Source: Schistocerca nitens (taxonomy: Eukaryota; Arthropoda; Insecta; Orthoptera; Acrididae). From it: DNA of 64,000 nt. The notes below the pieces were generated by a model that saw only the letters and a program-made list of their open reading frames with translations, was not told the DNA's origin and did no database searches. The first letter of the stretch is position 1; each line of letters opens with the position of its first letter. Shown here piece by piece: positions 44,325 through 54,127 of this stretch. Where the stretch lies: contig NC_064623.1 in NCBI RefSeq assembly GCF_023898315.1, positions 17,125,140 through 17,189,139 on the forward strand, in the 5' to 3' direction. Made by a program: the position numbers and the translations under genes.

Positions 44325-44889
44325 ATGGATGCAGAACCATCCGCAGATAAGGCAGCCAGTTCTAAAAGGCGCAGTAGGTCGCGATCCACGCTTAGTCGGC
44401 GGAGCACAGAGGACTCCAGTAATGCGGATTCCAACGGTAGTAGTGTAGAGAAGGAGGTTCCCTCAAAGGACACTGAACTTCATAACGGTGCTGTTGGCGA
44501 AACAGAGGATGCGATCAGAGAAAATGCCCCTAAAACTGCTACAGAAGTGTCCAGTGTTAATGTTAAGGGGGAAGAAAGGCATGGGGAGAAAGTACCGCGT
44601 GTTGGTGATAAGTGGAAATTGCACCTGGACCTCTCGGATTCCTGTAGTTTATCAGAGAACGATGCAAGTGATGTTGATGGGATATCCGCACCATCTGCTA
44701 GCAATCCTGCCGACGAAGGCCAGGTAGAGGAACCAGAAACAAAACCGAGTGTACTTAAGGATGATGACAAGAGGGTAGCAGAATCTGTTGCCGATGATAC
44801 CAGTGTGCTGTCCGACACATCTGAATTCTGTGGATTCGAAGACTCTTCTTCAGATCAAGACTATATAGAAGCTTTGATAGCCATCATAC
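44325..44889 (+). CDS. Host gene, first coding exon: Ser/Asp/Glu-rich probable nuclear protein
   Basis: I do not recognise the gene. The start chosen is ATG at 44325 (context CATCATGG); the frame is also open to 44214, but that segment reads like leader. The exon encodes 188 residues plus one base. It opens MDAEPSADKAASSKRRSRSR, a basic RS-rich stretch that could be a nuclear localisation signal, followed by acidic, serine-rich, probably disordered sequence with many potential CK2 sites. Near the end DTSEFCGFEDSSSDQD contains FxGF between acidic residues, the pattern by which several chromatin and elongation factors bind LEDGF/IWS1-type TFIIS N-terminal domains. The donor C|GTAAGTG at 44890 is consensus. 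No membrane segment or signal peptide is seen. Conserved context: none in view; all neighbours are transposons. Confidence 0.72.
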
Positions 44890-45438
44890 GTAAGTGAAGT
44901 GTCCATAATTCTGTAAATTCAGCATTAGTATTTTACTGAGATACTTTAATGATGGCTTTTGATTCCTGGTTTATGCCGTATAAGAATAGTTAAATTGTTA
45001 AAAAACACTCGACGATGGCATATATTTAGATAACTGGAATATATTTCATTGAAGTTAAATGTTTGCTTTACATTAGACCATTTTGCACTGAATAAAAACA
45101 TACACCTGTAAATTCTTCATTGAGGTTACTCACTGGTGACATGATATAACTCTCCTAAGGTGTTTGATATTTTTTCTATTCTTATGATTTATCGAGTGTG
45201 GGAATTATGTCATAAATATTTCTTCTGCTTCAGTTATGCATTGCCTAAAATGAATATGAGAGCATAATGTGATTTGTGAACAAACTTTTCATATTCACTG
45301 CTTTTTAATTAGCTGCTATTAATTTGTCGATTCAAGCAAAATTTCTTGAGTCCTCATGATGTAACGTAATATTAATTACTTTCTACGTTTTTCATGTGTC
45401 TCAGCACATTTTGATTCTATGCATCATTTTATTTGCAG

Positions 45439-45513
45439 AAAAATGTGAAACTACAGATGATGATTGTTGCCTAAGCTCTGATGAAATACCATCATCTCCG
45501 AAGACGGAGCCAG
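45439..45513 (+). CDS. Host gene, second coding exon (75 nt)
   Basis: The acceptor TTTTATTTGCAG ends at 45438 and the donor CAG|GTAAGC starts at 45514. Phase 1 on both sides keeps the frame from the previous exon (44889), giving QKCETTDDDCCLSSDEIPSS then PKTEP. The acidic, serine-rich composition continues that of exon 1, which supports the join. The 549-bp intron between them (44890-45438) has no stop-free alternative. The next exon is not visible; the following DNA is filled with transposons, so it may lie beyond the window. Confidence 0.7.
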
Positions 45514-46143
45514 GTAAGCAGTCAGTTTGTGGGTGGGTTAACCATACTTATACCAGATGTTGACTTTGACCGATGTTGTGAAACATCACATATACACAAG
45601 TAGAGATGTAAGAAAACTGATCGTTTTTATTTTATAAATTTACTAAGTTGTGTTGTCAGATTGACATGTAGTGCAGCCACGGGACTTAAGTTAGGTTGGA
45701 ATGAGACCTTTGGGTTGTGATTTGGCAAAACTGTGAATATGGTGTCATGAAAGTAACAGGAAACCTTGACACTGTGCATATTTTACAAGTGTTGGATACT
45801 GATGAGTGGTTTATGTCTGCCAGTTTTTATGCCATAGTTCAAAGTAGGGGTCGACTGAAGCGTCCGATCCCACCTGTCAACTTTGACCCTTGACGTAAGG
45901 CTGTTGAGGTGCGTGATGTCTTGAAGGCGCGGAGTTTGTTTTGTGAGTGGCGTGTTTGTAAGTGTCGTGTTGCGGTTCGTGGTGCCCTCTGGTGGTGTGT
46001 TTAGGGGTTTCGTGTTGTGTATTGGGTTCAGTTTGGTGTTACTGCTTCTTTGGCTAGTTCTCGTTTTGGCTGTATTTGGAGCAGACTTGGTTTCAGTTAA
46101 CGTGTGTTAATTTGAGTAAATTAATTTGTTGTTGCATTTGTTA

Positions 46144-46762
46144 GGTATGGATATGACTGATAAAATTAATAGTCTGCGATTGCATGCTATGATGGGCGCG
46201 ACTCCGTTGGAGTTGATAAAATTTCTACAGCTATTTGGGTTGATTCCAGAGGTGGTTAAGTGCTGTTTGTCGGCATGAAATGACATTGGCAAAAGTTCCG
46301 GCATCTCGGACCAGGGGACGGTTATATGTGGCGGTGCTGTAGGGATAACCTATGGCGCTCCGTACGTTGCGGTTCCTTGTTCGAGAAGTCTTTTTTTATA
46401 GATCGTCTCACAAAGTTTTTGCGCGCATGAGACTGGTGTGATTGAGAGGTGTGTGCTGGACTGGTTTTCGTTTTGTCCTGAGTTTATTAAGTACAGGGGT
46501 AGGTTGGGTGGGCCTGGGGTTGTGGTGGAGGTGGACGAGTCACAGTTTTTGAAAAGGAAGTATGGGAGGAGTAAGTCTGTCTGTGGTTGGTCTGTGTCGG
46601 GAGGGGGGTGGGGGGTGTTCGGAATGTGTTCTTAGGGTTGTGGAGGAGCAGTCTAAGGTGGAATTAGTGGGGTTAATTGGGGAGTTTATAGAACCGGGTT
46701 CCACTGTAGCATGGGGAAGGGGGGGAAGAGTGTGTTGGTTTGTGATTTAGTTCTGGAGGTTC
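46144..46762 (+). pseudogene. Merlin-type (IS1595/ISXO2 family) transposase remnant
   Basis: In several frames: MTDKINSLRLHAMMGATPLE (46150 on), a zinc-ribbon-like RCCRDNLWRSVRCGSLFEKS (about 46330-46390), then 46438-46635 with FCPEFIKYRGRLGGPGVVVE and VDESQFLKRKYGR. The GGPG...VE(V/I)DES.F.KRKY block is the signature around the first catalytic Asp of DDE_Tnp_IS1595. IEPGSTVAWG (about 46690-46715) corresponds to the block before the second Asp. The C-terminal part is lost or unrecognised. It is broken by frameshifts and stops, so inactive. Confidence 0.75.
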
Positions 46763-46879
46763 TATTTTGTTGCAGTTTTTGTTGAGTTGTAGTGTGCGAT
46801 TGAGATTTTTTTATTTTGCATATGCTTTTTGTTTATGGGTATTTTATTTTGGGACGAGTGGGGAAGTTGGGGTGGGTGG

Positions 46880-46916
46880 GTTTGGTCTTTCGTTTGGTTG
46901 TGTATTTTTTTGTTGG

Positions 46917-46986
<70 letters not shown>

Positions 46987-47060
46987 ACGCGTGCGGTGTC
47001 CGACCTAGGTTGCGGCGCTGGAACTTTGTTGTGGTAAGTTATTTTTCTTGTTTTTAGTGT
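46880..47060. repeat. Left arm of a large inverted repeat inside the Merlin element, with (TG)n
   Basis: TTTGGTTGTGTATTTTTTTG, a TG tract (46920-46984), GCACGCGTGCGGTG, CCGACCTAGGTTGCGGCGCT, GGAACTTTGTTGTGGTAAGT and TATTTTTCTTG recur inverted at 48996-49185. The arms match closely outside the TG tract and enclose LINE A2. Confidence 0.85.
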
Positions 47061-47124
47061 ACATCTACATGACTACTCTGCAATTCACATTTAAGTGCTT
47101 GGCAGAGGGTTCATCGAACCAAAA

Positions 47125-47766
47125 TCATACTATCTCTCTACCATTCCACTCCCGAACAGCGCGTGGGAAAAACGAACACCTAAACCTTTCTGTTCGAGCT
47201 CTGATTTCACTTATTTTATTTTGATGATCATTCCTACCTATGTAGGTTGGGCTCAACAAAATATTTTCGCATTCAGAAGAGAAAGTTGGCGACTGAAATT
47301 TCATAACTAGATCTCGCCGCGATGAAAAACGTCTTTGCTTTAATGACTTCCATCCCAACTCGCGTATCATATCTGCCACACTCTCTCCCCTATTACGTGA
47401 TAATACAAAACGAGCTGCCCTTTTTTGCACCCTTTCGATGTCCTTTGTCAGTCCCACCTGGTAAGGATCCCACACCGCGCAGCAATATTCTAATAGAGGA
47501 CGAACGAGTGTAGTGTAAGCTGTCTCTTTAGTGGACTTGTTGCATCTTCTAAGTGTCCTGCCAATGAAACGCAACCTTTGGCTCGCCTTCCCCACAATAT
47601 TATCTATGTGGTCTTTCCAACTGAAGTTGTTTGTAATTTTAACACCCAGGTACTTAGTTGAATTGACAGCCTTGAGAATTGTACTATTTATCGAGTAATC
47701 GAATTCCAACGGATTTATTTTAGAACTCGTGTGGATCACCTCACACTTTTCGTTATTTAGCGTCAA
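47125..47766 (-). pseudogene. LINE A2 reverse transcriptase, thumb and C-terminus
   Basis: Same frame as 47770-48654 after one stop: LTLNNEKCEVIHTSSK, NSTKYLGVKITNNFSWKDHI, AYTTLVRPLLEYCCAVWDPY, RVQKRAARFVLSRNRGESV, and the end FFPRAVREWNGREIV. No RNase H domain follows. This intact version made it possible to identify the decayed pieces at 4984-5070 and 6290-6658. Confidence 0.93.
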
Positions 47767-47769
47767 CTG

Positions 47770-48654
47770 TCACCTGCCACACCATACAGCAATCTTTTCT
47801 AAATTGCTTTGCAACTGATACTGGTCTTCGGATGACCTTACTAGACGGTAAATTACAGCATCATCTGCGAACAACCTAAGAGAACTGCTCAGATTGTCAC
47901 GCAGGTCATTTATATAGATCAGGAACAGCAGAGGTCCCAGGACGCTTCCCTGGGGAACACCTGATATCACTTCAGTTTTACTCGATGATTTGCCGTCTAT
48001 TACTACAAACTGCGACCTTCCTGACAGGAAATCATGAATCCAGTCGCACAACTGAGACGATACCCCATAGGCCCGCAGCTTGATTAGAAGTCGCTTGTGA
48101 GGAACGGTGTCAAAAGCTTTCCGGAAATCTAGACATACGGAATCAACTTGAGATCCCCTGTCGATAGCGGCCATTACTTCGTGCGAATAAAGAGCTAGCT
48201 GCGTTGCACAAGAACGATGTTTTCTGAAACCATGCTGATTACGTATCAATAGATCGTTCCCTTCGAGGTGATTCATAATGTTTGAATACAATATATGCTC
48301 CAAAACCCTACTGCAAACAGACGTCAATTGTATAGGTCTGTAGTTCGATGGATTACTCCTACTACCCTTCTTAAACACTGGTGCGACCTGCGCAATTTTC
48401 CCATCTGTAGGTACAGATCTATCGGTGAGTGAGCGGTTGTATATGATTGCTAAGTAGGGAGCGTAATCTGAAAGGAACCTAATCGGTATACAATCTGGAC
48501 CTGAAGACTTGCCCGTATCAAGCGATTTGAGTTGCTTCGCAACCCCTAAGGTATCTACTTCTAAGAAACTCATGGTAGCAGCTGTTTGTGTTTCAAATTC
48601 TGGAATATTCCATTCGTCTTCCCTGGTGAAAGAATTTCGGAAAACTGCATTCAA
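47770..48654 (-). pseudogene. LINE A2 reverse transcriptase, N-terminal and catalytic part
   Basis: A 294-residue frame: GKSSGPDCIPIRFLSDYA, VAPVFKKGSRSNPSNYRPI, LTSVCSRVLEHIL, NQHGFRKHRSC, block A VCLDFRKAFDTVPHKRLL, VISGVPQGSVLGPLLF and the catalytic RLFADDAVIYRLV. All RT blocks are present and intact. It stops at a TGA (47767-47769) where the relative at 50400 has TGG (CRLWQLTL), a single-base change. The frame continues unchanged in 47125-47766. Confidence 0.93.
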
Positions 48655-48780
48655 TAACTCCGCTTTAGCGGCACAGTCGTCGGTAACAGCACCATCGGCA
48701 CTGCGTAGCGAAGGTATTGAGTGCGTCTTGCCGCTTGTGTACTATACATACGACCAGAATTTCTTCGGATTTGTTGTGTT

Positions 48781-48988
48781 GGGCTCAAGGGAAGTGTTCT
48801 GTTCCAATGTGTGGGTGTGGCATTCCCATACAGCTCAACAGCAGATCCTGATCCTACAAATTGGATCGAACACATCCCTTGATCTGTATAACTCAGCAGC
48901 AACTCCCGATATCGGAACACCCACAGCCACAACCACACATTGGAATAGCCACACCCACACATTGGAACGGATCACTTCCCTTGAGCCC
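48781..48988. repeat. 208-bp foldback segment with 40-bp arms
   Basis: Arms 48781-48820 and 48949-48988 are inverted copies (38 of 40 identical), beginning GGGCTCAAGGGAAGTG and ending TGTGTGGGTGTGG. A related GGGTCAAGGGAAGTGCCCGA occurs at 49196-49215. The segment belongs to the right half of the Merlin element or to a repeat nested in it. Confidence 0.85.
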
Positions 48989-48995
48989 AACAAAT

Positions 48996-49074
48996 ACACA
49001 AAAAACAAGAAAAATAACTTACCACAACAAAGTTCCAGTGCCGCAACCTAGGTCGGCCACCGCACGCGTGTGTG

Positions 49075-49156
<82 letters not shown>

Positions 49157-49185
49157 AAAAGATACACAACCAAAAGAAAGACTCA
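48996..49185. repeat. Right arm of the large inverted repeat, with (CA)n
   Basis: Reverse complement of 46880-47060: ACAAGAAAAATAACTTACCA, GCAACCTAGGTCGGCCACCG, CACGCGTG and a CA tract (49081-49154). The long HTHTHT frames here are microsatellite artefacts. Confidence 0.85.
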
Positions 49186-51268
49186 ACCCACCCATGGGTC
49201 AAGGGAAGTGCCCGATTCCGGAGGATTTTTGCGTTTAGTAGAATTTGGGGAGTTTTGTGTCGTCAGTTTTTTTTCCGTTGTTTTGTGTGGTTTGGTATGT
49301 TGGTGTGTGTGTGTGTGTAAATTTGTTTATGTTTACTTTGTCCGCAGCCAAAAACCCCCAATTTCCCACACTTGTCCCGTTAGTTTCATTAGGATTTTTG
49401 TGGAACGTGTGTGTTTTGGTTTTTCAATGTATTTTCATATTTGTTGCATGTTTACATAATGACGTCATAGACGCCATGTAGGAGTCTTAGTGCATGGTTG
49501 TTTCCGCCATATTTGTGATGTCGTGGGTCAAAGCAGATGGGTGGATTTGGACGCTTCTGTGTTTCTCGAAGTAGACACTTGGTATTGGCAGGATCAGTAT
49601 TCCCCAGTTTTGCCTTCTCAAACTCAGTTGCAGTATGTGACTGCAGGAAGCAGTATATCTACATCTATATCATACTTTGCAAGCCACCAAGTTGTGTGTG
49701 GCGGAGGGTACTTGTAGTACCTCTATCTGATCCCTCCAAACCAGTTCCACTCGTGAATTGTGCGGGGGAAGAATGATTGTCGGTAAGCCGCTGTATTAGC
49801 TTTAATTTCTCGAATTGTCTCCGCGTGGTCAATACGCAAAATGTATGTGAGAGGAAGTAATATCTTGTCTGAATTCTCCTGAAAAGTGCTGTCTCAAAAT
49901 TTCAATAGTAACTCTCTCCGTGCTGCACAACACCTCTCTTGAAACATCTGCCAGTGGAGTTTGTTTAGCATCTCCGTAATGCTCTCTCGCCAGCTAAACG
50001 ATCCTGTGACGAAACACGCAGCTCTTCATTGGATCTTCTCTATCAGTCCTCCCTGATAGGGATCCCAGATAGGTGAACAATACTCAAGAATTGGGCGAAC
50101 AAGTGCCTTATAAGCCACTTCTTTCATTGATGAGTTACACATCCTTAAGATTCTTCCAGTGAATCTGAATCTGGTGTCTACTTCTTGCATGTCTGTTTTA
50201 TATGGTCATCTCATTCAAGGTCGCTCTGGGATAGTTACACCTAGATATTTTACAGCAGATGCTGTCTCCAGCTGTTTGTCATCAATAGTATAGCTGTGCA
50301 GTAGGGTATTTCTTTTTCTATGTATGCGCAATATGTTACATTTATTTAGGTTCAGGGTCAACTGCCAGAGTCTGCACCATTTATCAATCCTCTGCAGGTC
50401 GTTCTGCAAATTGTTACTGTCTCCTGACGTTGCTACTTTGGTATAGACAACTGCTTCATCTGCGAATACCCATAAAGAGCATCCGACACTTTCTACTAGT
50501 ATGTATATATACATCTGTTGATTAAGTTCCGTTAAGTGCGACGTGTTGAGTTGTATCTGCAAGAAAGTCTTGAATCCAATCGCAAGTCTGCTCCAATACT
50601 CCGTAAGCTCGTATTTTTTTCACTAAGCAGCAATTCGGGACAGTTTCAAATGCCTGCCTGAAATCAACGAACACGGCATCGACCTGAGCGCCTTTGTCCA
50701 CTGTTCGTGGATCTCGTGGAGGAACAGAGCGAGCTGAGTTTCACAGGATCTCTGTTTGCGGAATCCATGTTGATTTTTATAGATGAGGTGTTCTTTTTTA
50801 AGAACGTCAAAATTCTTGAACATAAAACATGTTCCATGGTTCTACAACAGATTGACATCAATGATATAGGTCTTTAATTGTGTGAATCTGTCTTATGGCC
50901 TTTCTTAAAAACTGGAATGACCTGCGCGTTTTCCAGTCATTTGGTACCTTTCGTTGCTCAAGTGATCTACGATAAATTATTACTAGGAGGGGAGCAAGTT
51001 CTTTCGCATAATCTTTATAGAATCTGACACGTATCTCCTGGTCCTGGAGCCTTTCCACTACTAAGCGATTGTAGCTGGTTTCAATTTCGCGATTGGTTAT
51101 CTCAATATCAGCCATTTCATCATGTGCATGACAATCGAAAGGAGGGACGGTGTTAAGATCTTCCATTGTGAAACAACTGCAGAAGACCAAATTCAGTATT
51201 TTGGCCTTATATCTGTTATCTTCTGTTTCGTTGCCTGTGTGGTCATTGAGAGAATGAATAGATGATTT

Positions 51269-51733
51269 TCACCCACTTACTGATTTTACATACGACCAAA
51301 ATCTCCTAGGGTTTTTACTCAGGTCAGTAGATAACGTCTTACTTTCAAAATCATTGAATGCTCCTCTCATTGCTGTCCTTACACTCATTTTCACTTTATT
51401 CAGTGTTTGTTTGTTAGCTGGGTTCTTACTTATTTTGAATCTGAGGTGAAGAGCTCTTTGTTTATGTAGCGCTATTCTAATGTGACTATTAAACCATGGT
51501 GGATCTTCCCCATTCCTTAAAACCTTACTCGGTACATACTTGTCTTGGGCGTATTGAACGATACCTTTGCATTTTTTCCATTTGTTCTCCACATCTTCGT
51601 CCTCATCACCAAATGTTTGATGCTGACTGCTGAGATATTCTGAAATTTGTACCCTGTCACACTTGCTGAGTAAATATGTCGTCCTACCTCTCTTAACATT
51701 CCTTGTAGGACCAGTCGTCATAGATGCTGTCAA
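51269..51733 (-). pseudogene. LINE F linker between endonuclease and RT
   Basis: A 154-residue uninterrupted frame with KRGRTTYLLSKCDRVQISEY, KWKKCKGIVQYAQDKYVPSK, PPWFNSHIRIALHKQRALHL and NPRRFWSYVKSVSG. This region joins the two enzymatic domains in Jockey-group ORF2 and has no separate known activity. Its preservation contrasts with the broken RT downstream. Confidence 0.8.
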
Positions 51734-51759
51734 AGCCTTATGATCACTGATACCTTCCT

Positions 51760-52089
51760 CTACATTGACTGATTCGATAATTTCAGGTCTAAGACATTAC
51801 CTTCATGAGTTGGTTCTATAACTATCTGCTCAAGGTAATTTTCGGACAAGACATACAGAACAATGCCACATGATTCCCTGTCTCTGGCACCAGTTTTGAT
51901 GGCATAACACTCCCAATCTATACCTGGCAAGTTGAAGTCGCCTCCTATTACAATGGCATGATCAAGAAAATTACTAATGATGTTCTGAAAGTTGTATTTA
52001 AAGGGCTCTACAACTACAGATCCTGACCCAGGTGGTCTATAAAAGCATCCAATCACCATTTTAGACCATTCTTTGATACTCAGTTTCAC
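51760..52089 (-). pseudogene. LINE F endonuclease, C-terminal part
   Basis: MVIGCFYRPPGSGSVVVEPF, HAIVIGGDFNLPGIDWECY and NYLEQIVIEPTHEGNVLDL are standard blocks of the LINE apurinic-like endonuclease. The last catalytic SDH block falls in another frame just downstream (GISDHKALTASMTT near 51720-51765). Confidence 0.85.
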
Positions 52090-52288
52090 TCAGATGAATC
52101 CACATTCAGAATCGGTGATAAACTCGCTAGATTTTATCGAATTTTTTACTTCAATAAACACGCCACCACTACAGGCGACTAACCTATCCTGCCGATAAAC
52201 GTCGAGTCTGAACTTAGAATTTCGTTGTCATTGATGTCTGGCTTGAACCAGGTTTCTGTTCCCTATACTATCTATGCATTATAATCTT

Positions 52289-52292
<4 letters not shown>

Positions 52293-52348
<56 letters not shown>

Positions 52349-53673
52349 TCGTTTAGTCAGTTCCAACTCTTCGTGACCCCATGAACCAAATCACGCCACT
52401 TTTTCCTTTCTTGCACTTTCTCCCGTAGACCTTCCAGTTCAGAACACTTTGCTTCTGTGATGCCATCGATCCATCTCATCCTCTGACATCCTCTTCTTCT
52501 AGTTCCTTCAATTTTCCCCAGCATTAATGTTTTTTCCAGCGAGGCATGCCTTCGCACTGTGTGTCCAAAGTAGGTCAGCTTTTGTTTTAACATTAGACCT
52601 TCCAGGGAGAAATCTGGTTTTATTTGCTCCAATATTGATCTGTTGGTTCTCTTTGCAGTCCATGGAACTCTTAAGAAGTCTCCTCCAACGCCACAGTTCG
52701 AAGGAGTCAATTCTTCGCCGTTCAGCCTTTCTAATGGTCCAGGTCTCACATCCATACATCACAACTGGAAAGACCATAGCCCTCACATTATGGATTTTTG
52801 TTGCTAGTGTTATATCTCTGGACCTTATAACCTTATCAAGGTTTGACATCGACTGTCTACCAAGCAACAGGCGTCTCCATATTTCATGGCTGCAGTCGCC
52901 ATCAGCAGAGATCTGGGAACCGAGATAACTGAATGTGGTTACTACCTCCATGGTTTCTCCTCCTATATCCCACGAATTGGTAGGTGTAGTTGCCATAATT
53001 TTCGTTTTCTTCACATTCAGCCTAAGACCGGCCTTTTCACTTTCGTCTTTCACCTTCAGCAAGAGTGTTGTCAATTCTTCTTCACTTTCTGCCAACAGGA
53101 TCGTATCATCCACGTACCTGAGGTTGTTTACATTTATTCCAGCTATTTTAATTCCTGTTTCTCCTTCATCTAGCCTCGCATTCCTCATAACATGTTCTGC
53201 ATACAGATTGAATAAGTACGGAGACAGTATGCAGCCTTGCTGGACCCCTTTCTGAATCTTTATCCGTTTCGTTGTTCCATACATAGTTCTCACTGTGGCT
53301 TCTTGGTCAAGGTATAAACTCCGTATCAGATGAATGAGGTGATCTGGTACACCCATGTTTTTCAGTACGTTTCATAATTTGTTGTGATTGACGCAGTCAA
53401 AGTCTTTGACGTAGTCAGTAAAGCAGAGGTACACACCTCTGTGGAATTCTCTTGCTTTTTCCACAATCCACCGAATGTTAGCAATTTGATCTCTAGTTCC
53501 TCTTCCTGTCCTAAATCCAGCTTGTTCTTCTGGTAGCTCTCGATGTAGATACTGGTGAAGTCTATTTTGTAATACTTTCAACATGACTTTGCTAGCATGT
53601 GAGATAAGTGCGATCGTTCGGTAATCTGAGCATTCTTTAGAACTTCTCTTCTTTGGAATGGGGATGAATACTG
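52293..53673 (-). mobile_element. BovB-like RTE LINE with (AG)n tail, nested in LINE F
   Basis: RT pieces FTDYVKDFDCVNHNKL (53372-53584), QKGVQQGCILSPYLFNLYAE, the catalytic LRYVDDTILLAESEEEL, and VFPVVMYGCETWTIRKAERR (52508-53356), then SILEQIKPDFSLEGLMLKQK, LEKTLMLGKIEGTRRRGCQR and MRWIDGITE (52357-52755, overlapping in another frame). These words closely match what I recall of ruminant BovB protein. The 3' end GGGTCACGAAGAGTTGG is followed by (AG)n (52293-52346). ATCTTCAGT flanks it (52284-52292, 53674-53682). 5' truncated; the catalytic Asp pair is intact. Confidence 0.9.
52508..53356 (-). pseudogene. BovB-like RT, catalytic and thumb domains
   Basis: A 282-residue frame from MGVPDHLIHLIRSLYLDQEA through VDD, KTKIMATTPTNSWDIGGETM, FSYLGSQISADGDCSHEI and RRRIDSFELWRWRRLLK. 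The last 55 residues are out of frame relative to the family: the true continuation (VPWTAKRTNRSILEQIKPDF) lies in the overlapping frame 52357-52755, so one frameshift near 52665 breaks the protein. The block A Asp-containing segment lies in 53372-53584, after a stop or frameshift near 53365. Confidence 0.88.
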
Positions 53674-53893
53674 ATCTTCAGTAAGCAATACTAATTGTGG
53701 GACCTTTCCTTGGATGCTCCTGCAGTTTACTAAAATCATATTAATCTTTTCTATCTCTGATCTCATTGCATTACATGTGTATGGTTTTCCAAATGAGGCA
53801 CAGTACCGGATAACGTCATAAAGATGACTACAGAGCAAGAGATACAGAATAACACATATTGAAACACCACACAAAATATTTATGTACATGTTT

Positions 53894-53934
53894 GCACTTG
53901 ACAACGAGAAAAAATTTCTCGAAACGCGTTGTGC
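53894..53934 (+). ncRNA. Hammerhead-like three-way-junction motif (FB4)
   Basis: GCAC (53894-53897) and GUGC (53931-53934) can pair as stem I. Between them lie UUGACAA (53898-53904; CUGACGA with two transitions), one extra C, a perfect 6-bp hairpin GAGAAA/UUUCUC with loop AAA (53906-53920), GAAA (53921-53924), CGCGU (ACGCGU is self-complementary, as a dimer stem III) and U at position 17 (53930). The arrangement equals that of 184-220, including the one-base excess before stem II, although the sequence in all stems differs. Confidence 0.4.
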
Positions 53935-54127
53935 TAAGCATGAAAAAATACGTAACTAGTGCAGTATTACATTATTTAAATAATGAATGACAGCTGCAGA
54001 ATTTCAAAAACGCCGATTATGACGTATGAAATTGAGCCAAATGTTCCTATTTCCCAGACAGTTATCGGTTTGTTACATCAGCGGTTTTTATTAGATAATA
54101 CACCTTTATTAGATGTACATATATCAT

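Larger units (their letters stand above)
47061..48772 (-). mobile_element. LINE A2: young 5'-truncated Jockey-like LINE
   Basis: Same family as LINE A (4760-6813), here with little decay. The reading frame runs from about 48770 to 47125 with stops only near 48743 and at 47767-47769 and no frameshift. The 3' end ATGTAGATGT (47061-47070 in reverse) is the family terminus. It is inserted in the arm of an inverted repeat inside the Merlin element, so it is younger than that element. No clear target duplication is visible. Confidence 0.92.
45848..49565 (+). mobile_element. Merlin/IS1595-type DNA transposon, interrupted by a LINE
   Basis: The left end has GAAGCGTCCGATCCCACC then TGTCAACTTTGACCC (45857-45890). 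The right end, reverse complemented, has GAAGCGTCCAAATCCACCCA and CTGCTTTGACCCACGACA. These are imperfect terminal inverted repeats of about 45 bases. TCAAAGTAG (45839-45847) and TCGAAGTAG (49566-49574) are a plausible 8-9 bp target duplication, the size known for Merlin. Transposase remnants lie at 46144-46760. LINE A2 (47061-48772) sits inside, flanked by a large internal inverted repeat. The element lies in an intron of the host gene. Confidence 0.7.
49656..53880 (-). mobile_element. LINE F: long Jockey-like LINE, split by a BovB-like RTE
   Basis: Minus strand, 5' to 3': start of endonuclease near 53765-53690 (INMILVNCRSIQGKVPQLV), BovB insertion (52293-53673), rest of endonuclease (GTETWFKPDINDNEI near 52250; 51760-52089 with MVIGCFYRPPGSG and AIVIGGDFNLPGIDW), linker (51269-51733, DKYVPSKVLRNGEDPPWFNS, FWSYVKSVSG), RT (50858-51190; 50623-50823 NQHGFRKQRSC; 50215-50562 with VFADEAV and CRLWQLTLNLNKC), post-RT, and 3' end TCTACATCTATATCATACTT at 49660. 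The YADD-type box reads FADE, a mutation of the catalytic Asp. Several frameshifts; part of the RT between 50562 and 50623 is deleted. Confidence 0.87.

Noticed and set aside
48509-49051. 180-codon plus-strand frame
   Set aside because: It crosses LINE A2 antisense sequence and a foldback; a shadow without homology.
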